Below, piece by piece: positions 17,210 through 26,534 of a stretch of DNA of 64,000 bases. The number at the start of each line of letters is the position of its first letter. Within the stretch, counting starts at the first letter, position 1. Below the pieces are notes generated by a model that had not been told where the DNA came from, made no database searches, and saw nothing but the letters and a program-made list of their open reading frames with translations. The position numbers and the translations under genes are program-made. Source of the stretch: JAVBMP01 sp031552195. Its GTDB lineage: Bacteria > Desulfobacterota > Desulfovibrionia > Desulfovibrionales > Desulfovibrionaceae. The stretch lies in assembly GCA_031552195.1 (NCBI GenBank), contig JAVBMT010000015.1:1-64000 (forward strand), in the 5' to 3' direction.

Positions 17210-18709
17210 TTAAAGCTTTTCTTCCAGAAGCGCCACCAGGGCCGATATGGTGTAGTCAGTCGGCTGTATGTCACAGGTTATGCCGTATTTCTCGAGGGTT
17301 TTGGCCGTTATCGGCCCTATGCACCCATAGCGCAGGTGCGGATATTCCTTGAGTTTGGCCGCCGGAATCAGGTTCATGAAGTTGTCCACCGTGGAAGACG
17401 ATGCGAAGGTGATGCAATGGATTCGCCCCTGTTCAAGCTTCGCCAGGAATTCCTCCTTGCGCGCGGCTCCGGGCACGGTTTCGTAAATCGGCAGCACGTC
17501 GACCGTGGCTCCGGCCTTGCGCAGCTCTTCCGGCAGAACGTCACGGGCCTGGCGGGCGCGGGGCAGCAGCAGGCGTTTTCCGTTCATGCCGTGGGCCAGA
17601 AGACCTTTGACCACGCTTTCCGCCACAAACTGCTGGGGTATGAAGTCCGCGTTGATGCCGCGCTCTTTCAGGGCGCCCGCCGTGGCCGGCCCGATAGCCG
17701 CCACCTTGCAGGAGGCCAGGGCGCGGCTGTCCAACTGCAGGGCCGCCAGTTGCCGCCAAAAATATTTGACGCCGTTGACCGACGTGAAGGCCAGCCAGTC
17801 ATAGGAGCCGAGGTAGGAAATGGCTTTGCGGGCGTCGCTGTAGTCCGCGAGGGGAGCGACCTCTATAGTGGGAAACTCGATGATTTCCGCCCCTCTTTCC
17901 GTCAAAAGGGCGGCCATGTCGCTAGCCTGCTCGCGGGCGCGTGTGACAACAATGCCCTTTCCGAGCAAAGGCTTTTTTTCAAACCAGTTGAGCTTGTCGC
18001 GCAGCTTGACCACATCGCCTATGACTATAAGACTGGGCGAGCTGAAGCCGTTTTTTTCCGCATCAGCCGGGATATCTTTAAGGGTCGAAACCATGCTGCG
18101 GTGCTGGGGGGTTGTGCCCCAGCGGATGAGCGCGGCCGGAGTTTTTCCGTTCATGCCTTCGGCCATGAGCCTGGAGCTTATTTCCGGCAGGTTTTTCATG
18201 CCCATGAAAAAGACCAGGGTGCCGCATTTAGCCAGGGCGGGCCAATTATGGGCCGACTCTTTTTTGGAAGGGTCTTCATGCCCGGTGGCGAAGCACACGG
18301 CCGAAGCGTGAGCGCGGTGCGTAAGCGGAATTCCGGCGTAGGCCGTGGCCGCTATGGCGCTGCTGACGCCGGGGACGACCTCGAAAGGAATTCCGGCCGC
18401 CGCCAGTTCTTCGGCTTCCTCGGCCCCGCGCCCGAACATGTAGGGGTCTCCGCCTTTCAGGCGGGCCACGGTTTTGCCTTCCTGCGCCCTGGAAACGATC
18501 AGGCGGTTGATTTCCGTCTGGCTCATGGTGTGGTCGCCGCCCTGCTTTCCGGCGTAAACAAGCTCGGCGTCAGGCCGGGCGAAGTTCAAAAAGGCGCTGT
18601 TGGCCAAAAAGTCATAAACCACCACGTCAGCCCGGCTTATCAGCTCACGCCCCCTGAGGGTAAGAAGCCCCGGATCGCCGGGCCCCGCGCCTATAAGATA
18701 AACTTTCAT
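17210..18709 (-). CDS. Fused uroporphyrinogen-III methyltransferase / uroporphyrinogen-III synthase
   Basis: Bifunctional tetrapyrrole enzyme, 499 aa. Residues 1 to about 245 are the SUMT/CobA domain (VYLIGAGPGDPGLLTLRG, VVYDFL, GGDPYMFGRGAEEAEEL, VVPGVSSA), which methylates uroporphyrinogen III to precorrin-2. From about 250 to the end is the HemD domain (GIVVTRAREQASDMAALL, the FTSVNG block and a Tyr/Thr-rich C-terminus), which cyclises hydroxymethylbilane. The fusion is common in Desulfovibrio and clostridia and feeds heme (through siroheme in these organisms), siroheme and cobamide synthesis. It starts 25 nt after the valS stop. Confidence 0.93.
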   Translation of the reverse strand: MKVYLIGAGPGDPGLLTLRGRELISRADVVVYDFLANSAFLNFARPDAELVYAGKQGGDHTMSQTEINRLIVSRAQEGKTVARLKGGDPYMFGRGAEEAEELAAAGIPFEVVPGVSSAIAATAYAGIPLTHRAHASAVCFATGHEDPSKKESAHNWPALAKCGTLVFFMGMKNLPEISSRLMAEGMNGKTPAALIRWGTTPQHRSMVSTLKDIPADAEKNGFSSPSLIVIGDVVKLRDKLNWFEKKPLLGKGIVVTRAREQASDMAALLTERGAEIIEFPTIEVAPLADYSDARKAISYLGSYDWLAFTSVNGVKYFWRQLAALQLDSRALASCKVAAIGPATAGALKERGINADFIPQQFVAESVVKGLLAHGMNGKRLLLPRARQARDVLPEELRKAGATVDVLPIYETVPGAARKEEFLAKLEQGRIHCITFASSSTVDNFMNLIPAAKLKEYPHLRYGCIGPITAKTLEKYGITCDIQPTDYTISALVALLEEKL

Positions 18710-18734
18710 TACCTTGCCTCAACGGTTAAAAACG

Positions 18735-21419
18735 TTATAAAGCGGCTTTAAAGCGCTCTTTCAGGTTTTGCAGCTTGTTCACGGCGTCTGTCAGTTCAGC
18801 CACGCGGTTTTTATCCCGCTCCACAATTTCCGCCGGGGCCTTGCCCACGTAATTGGGGTTCTCCAGCTTGCCTTTCAGCATGTTCAGCTCTTTTTCCAGC
18901 TTGGCGGTTTCCTTTTCAAGCCGGGCCAGTTCAGCGGCGAAATCCACCGCGCCTTCAAGGAACACGATAATCTCGTTGCCGCAGGCCACCTGGCTGGCCG
19001 AAGCCCTGGGCGGCTGCATGGCGCTGTCTATATAAAGCTCCTCAAGGCGCGACAGGTGCGTAATAAGGCCCTGGTGGGCGCGCAAAACGCCTTCAGCGGG
19101 CTGGTTCTGCGGCCTGATCAGCGTTTTCAGGCGGGCCGAAGGGGCGATGTTAAGCTCGGCCCTTATGGTGCGCACGGCCACTATGGCCTCCTGCACCATT
19201 TCCATGTTCACGGCGGCTTCCGCCCTTACGCAGCCGGGCCTGGCAGCCGGAAAAAGCTCCGCCGCGATATCGGCTCCGGCGCCGCTGCCGGGCAGGGCGC
19301 TCCAGATTTCAGCCGTGATGAACGGCATTATCGGGTGAAGCAAAATCATGGTTTCGCGCAGGGTGATCCACAAAACATGCTGGGCCACGGCCTTTTCCTT
19401 TCCGCCCGCCTGCATGTCCGGCTTGATCAACTCGAGATACCAGTCGCAAAAGCCGTTCCAGATGAATTTATAAAGGTTCTGGGCCGCGTCGTTGAAGCGG
19501 TATTCCCTTATTGACGCGTCCGTTTGCGCCTTGACTTCCTCAAGCTTGTGCAAAATCCAGGCGTGGTGCGTGCCTTCAAGGGTCTCAAGGCTGAGGCCTT
19601 CAGGCAGGGCGGGAGCGGCTTCGTCCAGGTTCATCAGGGCGAAGCGCGCGGCGTTCCACACCTTGTTCACAAAATGGCGGTAGCCTTCAATCCTTTCTTC
19701 CGAAAGCTTGATGTCTCGCCCCATGGCGGCGAAGGCCGTAAGGGTGAAGCGCAGGGAATCAGTGCCGTATTTTTCGATCATTTCCAGCGGGTCGATCACG
19801 TTACCCGTGGACTTGGACATTTTCTTGCCTTCACCGTCGCGCACGAGGGCGTGAATGTAAACGTGGTCAAAGGGTTGGCGGCCCATGAAGTGCAGGCCCA
19901 TCATCATCATGCGGGCCACCCAGAAGAACAGGATGTCAAAGCCGGTAACCAGCACGCTGGTCGGATAAAAAGCGTTCAGTTCGCGCGTTTTTTCCGGCCA
20001 GCCCATGGTTGAAAACGGCCAGAGCGCGGAAGAGAACCAGGTGTCGAGCACGTCCGGGTCCTGCTCCAGCTCGCCGTGACCGCAGTGCGGGCAGACGTCC
20101 GGTTCCGTTTCCGCCACCACCAGCCGTTTGCAGTTCAGGCAGGTCCAGGCCGGTATGCGGTGGCCCCACCAGAGCTGGCGGCTTATGCACCAGTCGCGGA
20201 TGTTGTCCAGCCAGTTGTAATAGGTTTTAAGCCAGCTTTCCGGAAAAATGCGGGTAAGCTCGGGCACGGCGGCGCGGGCTTTTTCCGCCAGCGGCTTGAC
20301 GGACACGAACCACTGGGTTGAAACGTGCGGTTCAATCGTTTCTTTACAGCGGTAGCAGAGGCCGACGCTGTTTTCATAATCGTCAACCCCTTCCAGAAGC
20401 CCCAAGGTTTCAAGGTCGGCCACGACGCGCTTGCGGGCCTCGTCTTTGTGCAGCCCGGCGTAACGGCCGCCCTTTTCGTTGACCAGCCCTTCATCGTCGA
20501 GCATCTGGATAAATTCCAGGTTATGCTTGAAGCCGAGCTGCCAGTCGTTATGGTCGTGCGAGGGGGTTACCTTCAGGGCGCCGGTTCCGAAGTCCATTTC
20601 GACATATTTGTCGGCAATGACCGGGATAAGACGGTCAGTCAGGGGCAGGCGCAATTTTTTGCCCACCAGGCCCTTGTATCGCTCGTCATCCGGGTGGACG
20701 CAAACGGCGCTGTCGGCCAGAAGGGTTTCCGGGCGGGTGGTGGCCACGCTTATAAAGCCGCCGCCGTCTTCAAGCGGGTATTTGATGCGCCAGATATGGG
20801 TCTTGCGCGGGCTGTGCTCCACTTCGTCGTCCGCCAGGGCGGTGTGGCAGCGCGTGCACCAGTTGACTATATAATCGCCTTTATAAATGAGGCCTTCATT
20901 GTAAAGCTGCACGAACACCTTGCGCACGGCGCGCGAAAGGCCTTCGTCCATGGTGAAGCGCTCGCGCGTCCAGTCCACTGAAGCGCCGAGGGCGCGAATC
21001 TGCGAAAGGATGCGCCCGCCGTAGTCTTCCTTCCATTCCCAGACCCTTTCAATAAATTTTTCGCGGCCCAGGTCGTGGCGGCTTTTGCCTTCACGCGCGA
21101 GCTGGCGCTCCACCACGTTTTGCGTGGCTATTCCGGCGTGGTCCATGCCGGGAAGCCAGAGCGCGACCTTGCCCTTCTGCCTGGCGTGGCGGCAGAGTAT
21201 GTCTTGCAGGGTGATATTGAGGGCGTGCCCTATGTGCAGCGAACCGGTGACGTTTGGCGGCGGAATGACTATGGAAAAAACCTCGCCGGCCTCGACTTTG
21301 GCCGCAACGGCCGGGTCGTCAAGGTCGGGCGTGAAGGTTTTGGCCTCTTCCCAGCTTTTACGCCAGCGTCCTTCTATCTCTTTCGGCTCATAGCCTTTGG
21401 GCAGGGCATTTTCAGGCAT
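18735..21419 (-). CDS. valS: Valyl-tRNA synthetase
   Basis: Class I aminoacyl-tRNA synthetase charging tRNA-Val, 894 aa, normal length. HIGH motif at residues 62-65 in GSLHIGHALN; KMSKS in GKKMSKSTGN; editing domain in the middle with TTRPETLLADSAVCVHP; two CxxC pairs (CLNCK, CPHCG) in the zinc-finger-like insertion; C-terminal tRNA-binding coiled coil (LARLEKETAKLEKELNMLKG). First gene of a minus-strand run with the cobA-hemD fusion and hldD. No T-box or other leader structure is apparent upstream. Confidence 0.97.
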   Translation of the reverse strand: MPENALPKGYEPKEIEGRWRKSWEEAKTFTPDLDDPAVAAKVEAGEVFSIVIPPPNVTGSLHIGHALNITLQDILCRHARQKGKVALWLPGMDHAGIATQNVVERQLAREGKSRHDLGREKFIERVWEWKEDYGGRILSQIRALGASVDWTRERFTMDEGLSRAVRKVFVQLYNEGLIYKGDYIVNWCTRCHTALADDEVEHSPRKTHIWRIKYPLEDGGGFISVATTRPETLLADSAVCVHPDDERYKGLVGKKLRLPLTDRLIPVIADKYVEMDFGTGALKVTPSHDHNDWQLGFKHNLEFIQMLDDEGLVNEKGGRYAGLHKDEARKRVVADLETLGLLEGVDDYENSVGLCYRCKETIEPHVSTQWFVSVKPLAEKARAAVPELTRIFPESWLKTYYNWLDNIRDWCISRQLWWGHRIPAWTCLNCKRLVVAETEPDVCPHCGHGELEQDPDVLDTWFSSALWPFSTMGWPEKTRELNAFYPTSVLVTGFDILFFWVARMMMMGLHFMGRQPFDHVYIHALVRDGEGKKMSKSTGNVIDPLEMIEKYGTDSLRFTLTAFAAMGRDIKLSEERIEGYRHFVNKVWNAARFALMNLDEAAPALPEGLSLETLEGTHHAWILHKLEEVKAQTDASIREYRFNDAAQNLYKFIWNGFCDWYLELIKPDMQAGGKEKAVAQHVLWITLRETMILLHPIMPFITAEIWSALPGSGAGADIAAELFPAARPGCVRAEAAVNMEMVQEAIVAVRTIRAELNIAPSARLKTLIRPQNQPAEGVLRAHQGLITHLSRLEELYIDSAMQPPRASASQVACGNEIIVFLEGAVDFAAELARLEKETAKLEKELNMLKGKLENPNYVGKAPAEIVERDKNRVAELTDAVNKLQNLKERFKAAL

Positions 21420-21560
21420 GGTGCATCGCTCCGTTTACAATCCGCCGGCACGGCCGCTCTTATCCTCTTAAAAATACTTGGCAAGCGGGCTGAGAGCGGT
21501 TAAGTTCAGTAATACAGCGCACGGCGCGCTGAACCCGTATTTAGGTGGCAATACACAAAA

Positions 21561-22967
21561 ATGTCAAGTCTATACCTGCTTTGGGACGAAGCCCAGCTTT
21601 GGGGGCTTTTGCTCTGCCATGCGGCGCGTAGCCTCGGCATTTCTCACCGGCTGGTGCGGGCTGATGAAATTTCCGGCGGAATACTGCAAAAACGCCCTCC
21701 CTCCCTGCTCATTGTTCCGGGCGGCAGCGCCAGGCAGAAGGCCGCCGCCCTCGGCCGCAGCGGGCTTGAGGCTATTCGCGCCTACGTGCGCTCCGGCGGC
21801 AACTATGCCGGCTTTTGCGGCGGGGCCGGGCTGGGCCTAAGCGAAACAGGAAAAAAGGACGAGCACGCTTCGCTCGGGCTTTGCCCCTGGGAACGCGGCG
21901 CATACGCGGAACGCCTTCAGCATTTCATGAGCGGCCATGTGCGCGTCGAACTTGCAAGCCAAAACGGCCGGCGCCTTGTTCCTTCGGCCGGCGATAAACC
22001 GGAGGCCATGCTGCCTGTCTGGTGGCCGGGCCAGTTCGGTCCGGAAAAGGCAACCCCTCCCGGACGGGACGTGGTGGAAATCCTGGCCCGTTACGCCACC
22101 GCGCGAACTTTGTCCGCAGAAGGAGAAACCGGGGAAGAAAACTCCGAACCTTCAGCCGGGGAGTATATTCCGGAATTTTGCGGGCGGGATTTCTGGCTGG
22201 CCGACCTGCCCATCTCCTCCCTGCCGCGCGATGTTTTTTCCTCCTGGCACGATCTTTACGGGCTGAACGTCTCGCCGGTCTTCCTCTCGGGGCAGCCCTG
22301 CGTCGTTTGCGGCTCATACGGCAAAGGCGCGTATATCCTCAGCTATTCGCACCTTGAGACCCCTGGATCGCCTTTCGCGAACGCCTGGCTTATCCGCCTG
22401 CTGTCAGAACTGGGGCGGGTTAAGGCGAACGGCGCCCTGGTCGCTGAATGGAACCTCGGCGTCACCGGCCTGGAAAACGCGGCGCGCCCGGAATCACCGG
22501 CGGCCTGGGACGACCCGGACCTCATTCGGGCCATGAGCCTCCTTCGCCGGGCTCTGGTTTCAGGCCTGAACCACGGCCTGCTTTTCCGGCGCAGCCCCTG
22601 GCTGCTCGGCTGGCGTTCCGGCCTGCCCGGCGCGGCCCTGAACAATCTTTACGCCGAACTCTACACCATTCTTGAACGCGCGCCGAACGACCGGGCCTTG
22701 AAGTTCTGGCGGGCGGAGCGTGAAAAATTCATGCCGCTGATGACTTTTTTCGCGGCCGGAACGGAAAATTACCTGCTGGCGGAGCGTCTGGCCCTTACCC
22801 TTAATAGAAGCCTGCCGGAAGCCGTTTCCGGAGACCTGTTGCGCGCCCAGAAACAAAACCTTTTCGGCAGCCCGATGCGTCCGGGCGGCCTTTATTCGGA
22901 CCTTTTGCGCGTGGTGGACGAACTGGCCTTCCTGCAAATTACCGCGCCAGAGGCGAATCAGCCTTGA
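21561..22967 (+). CDS. BPL_N-domain protein, glutamine amidotransferase-like
   Basis: A 468-aa cytoplasmic protein whose N-terminal ~230 residues look like the BPL_N domain (biotin-protein-ligase N-terminal, class I glutamine amidotransferase-like fold): LLIVPGGSARQK, then the nucleophile-elbow segment NYAGFCGGAGLGL with a conserved Cys, and later the GSYGKGAYILSYSHLETP block typical of this fold's His region. The C-terminal half is helical and not recognised. The reaction is unknown for this family in Desulfovibrio-like organisms. It is divergent from valS and followed by a MITE and cysK. Confidence 0.75.
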   Translation: MSSLYLLWDEAQLWGLLLCHAARSLGISHRLVRADEISGGILQKRPPSLLIVPGGSARQKAAALGRSGLEAIRAYVRSGGNYAGFCGGAGLGLSETGKKDEHASLGLCPWERGAYAERLQHFMSGHVRVELASQNGRRLVPSAGDKPEAMLPVWWPGQFGPEKATPPGRDVVEILARYATARTLSAEGETGEENSEPSAGEYIPEFCGRDFWLADLPISSLPRDVFSSWHDLYGLNVSPVFLSGQPCVVCGSYGKGAYILSYSHLETPGSPFANAWLIRLLSELGRVKANGALVAEWNLGVTGLENAARPESPAAWDDPDLIRAMSLLRRALVSGLNHGLLFRRSPWLLGWRSGLPGAALNNLYAELYTILERAPNDRALKFWRAEREKFMPLMTFFAAGTENYLLAERLALTLNRSLPEAVSGDLLRAQKQNLFGSPMRPGGLYSDLLRVVDELAFLQITAPEANQP

Positions 22968-23039
22968 AGCGCCGGTTCGCTCCGGCAGGCGTGCAGCCGG
23001 GTGAAAAGCACGGCGGGCCTTTGATCCAAGCCGTTCAGG

Positions 23040-23193
23040 CTAGGGGCTGTCTCTAAATAAAAGATTTTGCGCCAAAGATAAGGGAAACGGCCTTTTTTGC
23101 GAAGAAAGTGTACTCTTACGGTACTCGACCGGAGAAAAAAAGGACGATTGACGCCGTATTTGGACAAAAGATTTATTTAGAGACAGCTCCTAG
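23040..23193. mobile_element. MITE with IS5-like terminal inverted repeats
   Basis: The ends read GGGCTGTCTCTAAATAAA (from 23044) and, inverted, GAGCTGTCTCTAAATAAA (ending 23189): 17 of 18 positions match. CTAG occurs directly outside both ends (23040-23043 and 23190-23193), as expected for a target duplication of YTAR type used by IS5-family elements. The 146-bp core encodes no transposase, so it is a non-autonomous derivative. Family assignment is inference. Confidence 0.85.
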
Positions 23194-23268
23194 CGTATAT
23201 AAAAACTTTCCGCCCTTTCGCACCTGACTGCAGGCGGTAAAAACCGAAGTAAAAATACAGGTGGCGCC

Positions 23269-24213
23269 ATGTCCAGACTCGTCGCGAATTACGAAGACCT
23301 TATCGGCAATACTCCCATGCTGGAGCTGAAAACATTGCCGCGCAAGCTCGGCTGCCGGGCCAGAGTCAGCCTGAAGCTGGAATATTTCAACCCAGGTTTT
23401 TCCATAAAAGACCGCCTGGCCAAGGCCTTGCTGGACGACGCCGAAGAACGCGGACTGATCAGGCCCCATTCCGACCCGCCCTGCCTGCTGGTGGAATCAA
23501 CCAGCGGGAACACCGGCATAGGCCTGGCTTTTCTGGCCGTTCTGCGCGGCTACCGGCTCATTCTGACCATGCCGGAAAGCATGAGCGTTGAACGCCGAAA
23601 CCTTCTGGCCGGGCTGGGCGCGGAGCTGGTGCTCACTCCCGCCGGGGCCGGAATGGACGGGGCGCTGGCCGAGGCGGAAAAGATAGCGGCGAATTCGCCC
23701 GGGGCTTTCATGCCCGCACAGTTCAGCAATCTGGCCGGGCGCGAGGCGCATTACAAAAGCACCGGCCCGGAAATCTGGCGGGACTGCGGCGGCGAAATCG
23801 ATATTTTCGTCAGCGCCTTCGGCACCGGCGGCACCGTCAGCGGAGCCGGGCGTTTTCTTAAAGAAAAGAACGCCGGCGTCAAGGTCTACGGGGTGGAGCC
23901 GGAGGAATCGCCCATGCTTTCGCGCGGCCGGGCCGCCCCGCATCTCATTCAGGGCATAGGATGCAACTTCGTTCCCACGGTGCTGGATCAGTCAGTGCTG
24001 GACGGAGTACTCACCGTGCCCGGAGAAGAGGCGGTGAACATGGCCAGGCGCCTGCGCACGGAAGAAGGGGTTTTCTGCGGCATATCGTCCGGGGCGAACG
24101 CCCTGGCGGCCCTGCGCCTCGCCCTCTTGCCCGAAAATGAAGGAAAGCATATCGTAACCATCGCCTGCGACGGAGCCGAACGCTATCTTTCAACCAGGCT
24201 TTTTCAGGCGTAA
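23269..24213 (+). CDS. cysK: Cysteine synthase (O-acetylserine sulfhydrylase)
   Basis: PLP enzyme converting O-acetylserine and sulfide to cysteine, 314 aa. Visible: NTPMLEL near the N-terminus, PLP-binding Lys in FSIKDR, substrate loop ESTSGNTGIGLAF, phosphate-binding GTGGTVSGAGR, and the C-terminal SSGANALAAL serine that contacts the pyridine ring. Start has AGGTGG just upstream. cysE follows 32 nt later, giving a two-step serine-to-cysteine operon. The MITE at 23040-23193 lies about 75 bp upstream, in the promoter region. Confidence 0.95.
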   Translation: MSRLVANYEDLIGNTPMLELKTLPRKLGCRARVSLKLEYFNPGFSIKDRLAKALLDDAEERGLIRPHSDPPCLLVESTSGNTGIGLAFLAVLRGYRLILTMPESMSVERRNLLAGLGAELVLTPAGAGMDGALAEAEKIAANSPGAFMPAQFSNLAGREAHYKSTGPEIWRDCGGEIDIFVSAFGTGGTVSGAGRFLKEKNAGVKVYGVEPEESPMLSRGRAAPHLIQGIGCNFVPTVLDQSVLDGVLTVPGEEAVNMARRLRTEEGVFCGISSGANALAALRLALLPENEGKHIVTIACDGAERYLSTRLFQA

Positions 24214-24245
24214 TCGAACATATTTAAAAACAAGGCGAGGCTTCC

Positions 24246-25181
24246 ATGTCTGAATATAAATTTTCCGAACACGACCTGCCGGAACTTGACTCCATCGTAA
24301 GAGAGCTGTGCGCGCCTGAACCGGGCGGGCAGACGGGCTGGCGCTCTTCCGGATTTTTGCCCATGCCTTCGCTTGAAGCCCTGGAAGAACTCATGTCGCG
24401 CCTGCGCGCCGTTCTATTTCCCGGCTTTTACGGCATGCAGCTGGCGCCGGAATCAATGCGCTACCATATGGCCGCCAACCTCGACAGCATATACCGGCTG
24501 CTGGAGCTGCAAATTCAGCGCGGCCACTGCTTCAGCGCGCAAAGCGACTGCCGTGACGAAAGCTGCTTCGCGGAAGAGGCCAGCCGCCAGGCCCGCCGCT
24601 TCATGAACGCCCTGCCGCGAATCCGCTCTTTGCTGGCCGGAGACGTCCAGGCGGCCTACGAAGGCGACCCGGCGGCCAAAACCCAAGGCGAGACCATTTT
24701 CTGCTACCCGTCCATTCAGGCCATGATTCACCACCGCATCGCCCATGAGCTGTATCTGGCCGAGGTTCCGCTCATTCCGCGCATCATCAGCGAAATGTCG
24801 CATTCGCGCACCGGAATAGACATTCACCCTGGCGCGCGCATCGGCGAAAATTTCTTCATCGACCACGGAACAGGCGTGGTCATAGGCGAAACCAGCATCA
24901 TAGGCCGCAATTGCCGCCTTTACCAAGGCGTTACACTGGGCGCGCTTTCTTTCCCCAAAGAAGACGACGGAACCCTGGTGAAGGGGCGTGAACGCCACCC
25001 CGTGCTGGAAAACGACGTAACAGTTTACGCCGGGGCGACCATTCTCGGCCGCGTGACCATAGGCGCGGGAAGCATCATAGGCGGCAACGTCTGGATAACC
25101 TATGACGTTCCGGAGGGGTCCAAGGTCGTGCAGCAGCGCTCCACAACTCCGGGCCTCTCGGAAAAGGTTATAGGAAGCTGA
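24246..25181 (+). CDS. cysE: Serine O-acetyltransferase
   Basis: Makes O-acetylserine from serine and acetyl-CoA, 311 aa. The N-terminal ~170 residues are the helical SAT domain (longer than E. coli CysE and like the EpsC type); the C-terminal part is a left-handed beta-helix of hexapeptide repeats with the catalytic His/Asp region SRTGIDIHPGARIG and FIDHGTGVVIGET, then YQGVTLGALSF. The usual CysK-binding C-terminal Ile is absent; the protein ends in VIGS. GAGG ribosome site upstream; cotranscribed with cysK. Confidence 0.95.
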   Translation: MSEYKFSEHDLPELDSIVRELCAPEPGGQTGWRSSGFLPMPSLEALEELMSRLRAVLFPGFYGMQLAPESMRYHMAANLDSIYRLLELQIQRGHCFSAQSDCRDESCFAEEASRQARRFMNALPRIRSLLAGDVQAAYEGDPAAKTQGETIFCYPSIQAMIHHRIAHELYLAEVPLIPRIISEMSHSRTGIDIHPGARIGENFFIDHGTGVVIGETSIIGRNCRLYQGVTLGALSFPKEDDGTLVKGRERHPVLENDVTVYAGATILGRVTIGAGSIIGGNVWITYDVPEGSKVVQQRSTTPGLSEKVIGS

Positions 25182-25184
25182 CCC

Positions 25185-26306
25185 GTGCCGCCCGCACAGG
25201 ATATGCCTCCGCACGGAGGGAACGTTTACGCCGTGGCCATGCGCCTTGGAGCGAACCCGGAAGATATTCTGGACTTCAGCTGCAACGCCAACATATTCGC
25301 GGCGCACCTGACGGAAGAACTGTTCCGGAAAACGCCCTATCCCTTTATGCACTACCCTGACAGCGACTGCGCGCGGCTGCGCGAAGCCGTCGCCGCGCAC
25401 GAAGGCCTGCACCCGGAACAGATATTGCCGGGCAACGGCGCGGCCGACCTTATCTGGCTGGCGCTGCGCGCCCTGAAACCGCAAAAGGTCGTCTGCCTCG
25501 GCCCGGCCTTTTCCGAATACGCCCGCGCCTGCGCGGCCCTGGGCGCGGAGTGCTCGGTCATTCCGACACTGCCGGAAAACGATTTCGCCTGCGCTTCCGA
25601 TGAATTGCGTGCATTACGGGCGAGCCGGGCCGACCTTGTCATCGTTTGCAGCCCCAACAACCCCGGCGGCGCGGCTTACCAGAACCTGGGCCTTATCCTC
25701 GGAGAAACGCGCTCACCCTTTATATTGCTTGACCTGAGCTACCGCGACTTCCTTTACGGCTTTCCGGAACACGACCTGCACGCCTGGGCGGCCTGCTCAG
25801 GTTTTGTCCAGCCCGGAACCAGGCTTCTGGGCCTGCACAGCTTCAGCAAATTTTTCTGCTGCCCAGGCCTGCGCCTGGGCTACCTGGCCGGAGACGCCCA
25901 GCTCATAAAATTTCTGGCCCGGCAAGCGCCGCCCTGGAGCGTAATGACCTTGGCGCAGGAACTCGGAACGCGCTTTCTGGAAAATATCGAGGCTTACCGG
26001 GATACGCTGCCCGCCCTGCGCGCGGCGCAGAACCTTTTCGGCGTAAACCTGCGCCTGAGCGGCGCGTTCGACCCGGACCGGGTGATCGAGGGGCCGGGCT
26101 TTTTCTGCTGCGGCCTGAACGGAGTATCCGGAAGCAGCCTCAATATGGAGGGGGCCGCGGCCAGGCTGCGGGAAAAATTGCTGGCCAGGCGCATTCTGGT
26201 GCGCAACTGCGACAACATACCCGGAATGCCCCCAGGCTATATCAGGCTGCAAACGCGCCGGGAAAAAGATAATGAAAAACTGCTGAAAGCCCTGGCCCCC
26301 ACCTGA
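25185..26306 (+). CDS. CobD/HisC-like PLP aminotransferase or decarboxylase
   Basis: Fold-type I PLP enzyme, 373 aa. The GTG start at 25185 is used because AGGAAG from the end of cysE sits about 7 nt upstream; an ATG at 25203 is possible. Family blocks: HGGNVYAVAMRLG and LDFSCNAN, as in CobD threonine-phosphate decarboxylases; GNGAADLIWLALRAL; SPNNPGG; and PLP-lysine SFSKFFCCPGLRLGYLAG. The N-terminal HGG...DFSxNxN pattern favours CobD (cobamide aminopropanol arm) over HisC. The gene begins 3 nt after cysE, so it is part of that operon; whether it acts on cysteine-related substrates is unknown. Confidence 0.8.
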   Translation: MPPAQDMPPHGGNVYAVAMRLGANPEDILDFSCNANIFAAHLTEELFRKTPYPFMHYPDSDCARLREAVAAHEGLHPEQILPGNGAADLIWLALRALKPQKVVCLGPAFSEYARACAALGAECSVIPTLPENDFACASDELRALRASRADLVIVCSPNNPGGAAYQNLGLILGETRSPFILLDLSYRDFLYGFPEHDLHAWAACSGFVQPGTRLLGLHSFSKFFCCPGLRLGYLAGDAQLIKFLARQAPPWSVMTLAQELGTRFLENIEAYRDTLPALRAAQNLFGVNLRLSGAFDPDRVIEGPGFFCCGLNGVSGSSLNMEGAAARLREKLLARRILVRNCDNIPGMPPGYIRLQTRREKDNEKLLKALAPT

Positions 26307-26421
26307 CGCGCCGCGCGTGGTTTCCGCCGGGCGCGCCCCGTTCCGGAAAAATTTTTATTGTTGCGAATCTTATTTTCGCAAGGTTCCGGTAAAAATTTTT
26401 GCACGAAAAATAAAAAAGCGC

Positions 26422-26450
26422 TTGCAAAGTTCAATTTTTTTTCGTATTTA
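26422..26450 (+). promoter_or_regulatory. Predicted sigma-70 promoter of the porin gene
   Basis: TTGCAA and TATTTA are separated by 17 nt inside a very AT-rich leader about 85 nt before the porin start. A short palindrome (TTGCGAA / TTTCGCAA) lies upstream near 26360-26381. Confidence 0.5.
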
Positions 26451-26534
26451 TTCAAACAAGGAATGTGCTTGTTTTGCGCTTTGCTTTTTCAGGCGCTCAC
26501 GCACTTCCTAAAACCTTGAAAAGGAAGGACAACT

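Noticed and set aside
24453..25484. 343-codon antisense frame across cysE
   Set aside because: Shadow of cysE and the following gene; no family resemblance.
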